Origin: Leptotrichia sp. oral taxon 223
GTDB lineage: Bacteria > Fusobacteriota > Fusobacteriia > Fusobacteriales > Leptotrichiaceae
Length of the DNA stretch: 64,000 nt
Reading direction: 5' to 3'
Assembly (NCBI RefSeq): GCF_013394795.1
Contig: NZ_JABXYU010000004.1
Location: 344,675-408,674 of the forward strand
Shown here: positions 61,328 to 64,000 of the stretch, piece after piece
Layout of the letters: the number at the start of each line of letters is the position of its first letter
How positions within the stretch are numbered: the stretch's first letter is position 1
Program-made: the position numbers and the translations under genes
Notes under the pieces: model-generated
What the model saw: the letters and a program-made list of their open reading frames with translations, nothing else
Databases searched by the model: none
What the model was told of the DNA's origin: nothing

Positions 61328-63493
61328 CTAATTTTTATTAATTTCAACTTGTAAATTTTTCAAGTTCCCAGCAAAAGTTATATTTAACTGGCAAATTCCA
61401 TTATCCACATCAATTATATGGGATAAATCATCCCCTTTTTGCATTATTCCATTTACAAATTTTGTATCTTTTAACCAGACTGATTTCTGACTTTCAGGAT
61501 TTGTACTGAAAAACATATTTAACTTATCTTCCTTAAAGTCTGTCGTTGTAAATCTTAATGTTCTTTCGATATATGTCGTTGTAAGTGTCTTGTAAAGCGG
61601 TTCATAGCCCCCATCCAGATTTTTTAGCAAAGTTCTTGCCTTATATACAACTATATTCCGTATTTTTTCACGTGCCATATTCGCATTATCTGATGAAAAT
61701 ACAAATCCATAGTTAAACTGATTTATTCTATCTTTTATTGTATTTGTAAATCCTGATATTTCCTTAGACATTGTTGTTTTTGTATGATAAGAATTATCTT
61801 TTTCCTCAATGTCAAAACGTACTCCTGGATATTGCGGTGATACGTTTGCAAACCTTTCCTTTAGATAATTTGGACATTGTGTGGCACCAATTATCCCAGC
61901 TGCCACATAAGCCGCATCAACATACACTCCTTCTATCCAGAATTTTAACAAATCTTCCTGTTCTTTTGAAAGTGATACCCCTGTTTCTTCTTCAAATTTC
62001 ATTTTATAGTCCAGCATAACACCTGATTTATCCTTTGGAATTATAGTAAAATTAGGAATTACTGGTATTAAATATTCAGAATATTTTTGATTTTCCAACA
62101 TTTGGGTCTTTTCAATATATTTATCCACACCCATTGTAGCTAGATTGTCAAACGAAGTTTCAGGCTTTCCTTCAAAATTAAAAAATACTTGAACTCTATA
62201 TTCTGCCAACACAGTCATTAAATTTGTCAAAACTTCAACTGTATTTTTCTCAGTTTTCTCATCTTTTTTGCTCCCCATAAATCTTTCACGAACTTTTTTC
62301 TCAGATTTTTTCATCTCCAAATCAACATTTGGATAAATGCCAAACCATACTGTATTGTCAAAATCGTTCTTTTCATTAGTTGTGTTCAAAAATGCTCTCA
62401 ATTTATCCTTATTTCCAGCCTTTACAATCATTTCAGGTTTTACATTTGTAATCAAAAGCATTGGTTTCATAAGCCCCATTCTCACATCATATTGCTCAAA
62501 AAACATTTTCACACCCAATATTTTCTCAATCAGAGGTTTCGCAATTTTTATAAAATCCTCCTGTGCCGATTTATAAAACGCCAAATAATTGTTATAATTT
62601 TCAACTTCCTGCTCAGGATCAACATCCACAAATGTCTTTGCAAGCGGTACAAATGTTCTGACAACCAAATCGCTAATATATTTATTCGGCTCATCTGTCA
62701 CATTTTCATAGTCATCTCTAAAAGCCTCAACTAGAGCCGTCGTATTTTTCTCTTCAATCATTGCAAGTGAAGTTTGATTTTCCTGCTTATACTCAATTAC
62801 TTCAAGTTCCCCTTTTTCTCCTACTTGCAGCATTCCCAGCTTTATTTTCTCTGATTTAAAATTATTTGTATCATTTCCAATTAAAAGCCGAGTTTTTATA
62901 TCTTCAATCGCAAGTGGCAACATTCCAAGCACATTGCTGTAATTTTCTGAAGCCTCCTCAAATTTCGAGTTAAGTTTATCCCCTAATTCCAGTTTTTTAG
63001 GATTCTCATCATCCAGTTCTTCATATTTCTGATAAATATAGGCAATCTCTTTTCTCGTCTGCTTAATATCCTCGATAACCTTTTTCGGTGAAATTAACTC
63101 CAAAATATTTTCAAACTTAAAATCCACATTCCTGTTCCTTTGTGACTTTCTAGCCTCAATCAAAGTACTAAGCATCTTAAAAAACGTATTCCCATTATTA
63201 ATCTTAATTTCTGTCACAAGATCCTCAGGCACTCCCTCCGGCTTTTTCAAAATATACTTAATACTCTGACTCTCTGCATCAAAATAACTGTACACCTTTG
63301 GATCAAATTTTTCCAGAAACTCCTCAAAGCTTCCAACCAAAAGATGCCTGTTAATCTCAATAACATTCTCATCATCCAGCGAATCCATATCCCTCGCATC
63401 ATTAATAAGCGTCAAGATATCCATTTTCTCTGGATTAATTTCCTCAAATAAAATCGTTCGATTAGTCTGATTTATAACATTTTTATTCCCCAT
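61328..63493 (-). CDS. Large sheath-like protein (possible TssB-TssC-type fusion)
   Basis: 721 residues, no signal peptide. The N-terminal ~130 residues include EINRHLLVGSFEEFLEKFDPKVYSYFD, recalling the TssB stretch that ends in a DxFxxxLxxxxP pattern. A long helical segment follows (150-200). The C-terminal half has FWIEGVYVDAAYVAAGIIGATQ, NIVVYKARTLLKNLDGGYEPLYKTLTTTYIERTLRF and a final beta strand ICQLNITFAGNLKNLQVEINKN, which is the order seen in contractile sheath proteins. Its own promoter and the short downstream partner make a two-gene unit. The family assignment needs a profile search. Confidence 0.45.
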   Translation of the reverse strand: MGNKNVINQTNRTILFEEINPEKMDILTLINDARDMDSLDDENVIEINRHLLVGSFEEFLEKFDPKVYSYFDAESQSIKYILKKPEGVPEDLVTEIKINNGNTFFKMLSTLIEARKSQRNRNVDFKFENILELISPKKVIEDIKQTRKEIAYIYQKYEELDDENPKKLELGDKLNSKFEEASENYSNVLGMLPLAIEDIKTRLLIGNDTNNFKSEKIKLGMLQVGEKGELEVIEYKQENQTSLAMIEEKNTTALVEAFRDDYENVTDEPNKYISDLVVRTFVPLAKTFVDVDPEQEVENYNNYLAFYKSAQEDFIKIAKPLIEKILGVKMFFEQYDVRMGLMKPMLLITNVKPEMIVKAGNKDKLRAFLNTTNEKNDFDNTVWFGIYPNVDLEMKKSEKKVRERFMGSKKDEKTEKNTVEVLTNLMTVLAEYRVQVFFNFEGKPETSFDNLATMGVDKYIEKTQMLENQKYSEYLIPVIPNFTIIPKDKSGVMLDYKMKFEEETGVSLSKEQEDLLKFWIEGVYVDAAYVAAGIIGATQCPNYLKERFANVSPQYPGVRFDIEEKDNSYHTKTTMSKEISGFTNTIKDRINQFNYGFVFSSDNANMAREKIRNIVVYKARTLLKNLDGGYEPLYKTLTTTYIERTLRFTTTDFKEDKLNMFFSTNPESQKSVWLKDTKFVNGIMQKGDDLSHIIDVDNGICQLNITFAGNLKNLQVEINKN

Positions 63494-63643
63494 TTTCCTT
63501 TTAAAATTATTCTTAGCATCATATAAAAATTAATTACTAGCTATCAACTTTTTGCAATCCGTTTAAACTACTTTTATACAATATTTCAAATAACTTTATT
63601 TTCCCCCTTCTTTATTATTTTTAATTTTATTTTAACTAATATA

Positions 63644-63672
63644 ATGATACACTATAATTAAGATTTTGTCAA
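63644..63672 (-). promoter_or_regulatory. Promoter of the sheath-like operon
   Basis: Reading leftward: TTGACA (63667-63672), 17-base spacer, TATCAT (63644-63649). Transcription would start near 63637, giving a ~145-base leader before 63493. Confidence 0.75.
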
Positions 63673-63702
63673 TATCATTATTTTCAATTCTATCTTTAAA
63701 TT

Positions 63703-64000
63703 TTATTCTGTATAATAAACATTTTCTCCTTCACCACTTATATCCCCATTTTCATGAAATGTCAAAGAGCCCTTTATTTCCCCGTTTTCATAATATTCAA
63801 CATATTTTCTTTTCCCATTCTTATAAATTGTTTCAGAATGCAATTTTCCATTCTCAAAATATGTTCTAAATTTGCCATTTCCATTAATTACTTCTCCCTG
63901 ATCCCTTATTGAGCCATCCTTATTATAATCCGCCCATTTCCCTTCAACTTCACCATTTTTATACATAGTTTCTGAACTTATTCTACTATTTTTATATGGA
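63703..64000 (-). CDS. MORN-repeat protein, C-terminal part (5' end outside window)
   Basis: The frame is open to the right edge, so the N-terminus is missing. Visible units: MYKNGEVEGKWADYNKDGSI, ENGKLHSETIYKNGKRKYVEYYENGEIKGSLTFHENGDISGEG. This is the YwqK-type antitoxin or MORN variant repeat pattern. The ATG at 63966 is internal. Function is unknown. Repeats of this type occur in envelope-associated and toxin-antitoxin-linked proteins in this group. Confidence 0.75.
   Translation of the reverse strand, partial: PYKNSRISSETMYKNGEVEGKWADYNKDGSIRDQGEVINGNGKFRTYFENGKLHSETIYKNGKRKYVEYYENGEIKGSLTFHENGDISGEGENVYYTE

Noticed and set aside
1..64000. CRISPR arrays, tRNA and rRNA genes
   Set aside because: I looked for regularly spaced repeats and for the T-loop GGTTCGAATCC-type signature on both strands and saw none. 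A covariance scan was not possible.

Overview
The window is very AT-rich DNA that looks like a member of the Fusobacteria, most likely a Leptotrichia-type organism. The grounds are strong A/T codon bias with frequent TTG and GTG starts, didermic envelope genes (lipoproteins, a Wzz-like protein, HtrA), FabV, and a three-gene oxidative TCA branch. The genus is an inference from gene content. I saw no tRNA, rRNA or CRISPR array.

Left part (0-9 kb): the 3' end of a ROK sugar kinase, two small exported PepSY proteins, an OmpR-type two-component system, a TreR-like GntR repressor, and the acn-icd-gltA operon (citrate to 2-oxoglutarate) behind a consensus promoter.

9-18 kb: an IS200/IS605 element with intact tnpA and internally deleted tnpB. 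Next is an envelope locus: a 39-residue lipoprotein, a PAP2 phosphatase, an in-frame fusion of UDP-glucose dehydrogenase with a headless nucleotide-sugar epimerase, a second PAP2 phosphatase, and a divergent two-component system. Three leftward promoters share an 11-bp direct-repeat box with identical spacing, which suggests the adjacent response regulator controls them. An IS91-like transposase and htrA follow.

18-38 kb: housekeeping genes (yggT, pgsA, pnp, nudix, deoB, deoC, corA, SDR, fabV) mixed with unstable accessory DNA. This includes an Imm51-like gene with two unknown partners, several gene remnants, a truncated hxlR interrupted by a second IS605-type copy (intact tnpB, deleted tnpA), a MITE-like inverted repeat, and an exported EndoU-nuclease toxin with a likely immunity gene.

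38-53 kb: a phosphatase, a TPP-riboswitch-controlled thiamine or precursor ABC transporter, lipoproteins, SH3-domain proteins, rplM-rpsI, an RlaP-like nucleotidyltransferase, and a seven-gene PTS operon (BglG/MtlR-type regulator, EIIA, EIIB, UlaA-type EIIC, small protein, class II aldolase, P-loop kinase). Inverted copies of a small terminal-inverted-repeat element bracket the RlaP-PTS block.

53-64 kb: an rRNA methyltransferase, an aminotransferase, a TPR protein, a decayed RelBE-like toxin-antitoxin pair, a Wzz-like protein, a PHP phosphatase, a cold-shock protein, a lipoprotein, and a two-gene operon with its own TTGACA promoter. Its 721-residue product resembles a contractile-tail or T6SS sheath (possibly TssB and TssC in one chain). 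This operon is the strongest candidate for an undescribed system. A MORN-repeat gene runs off the right edge.
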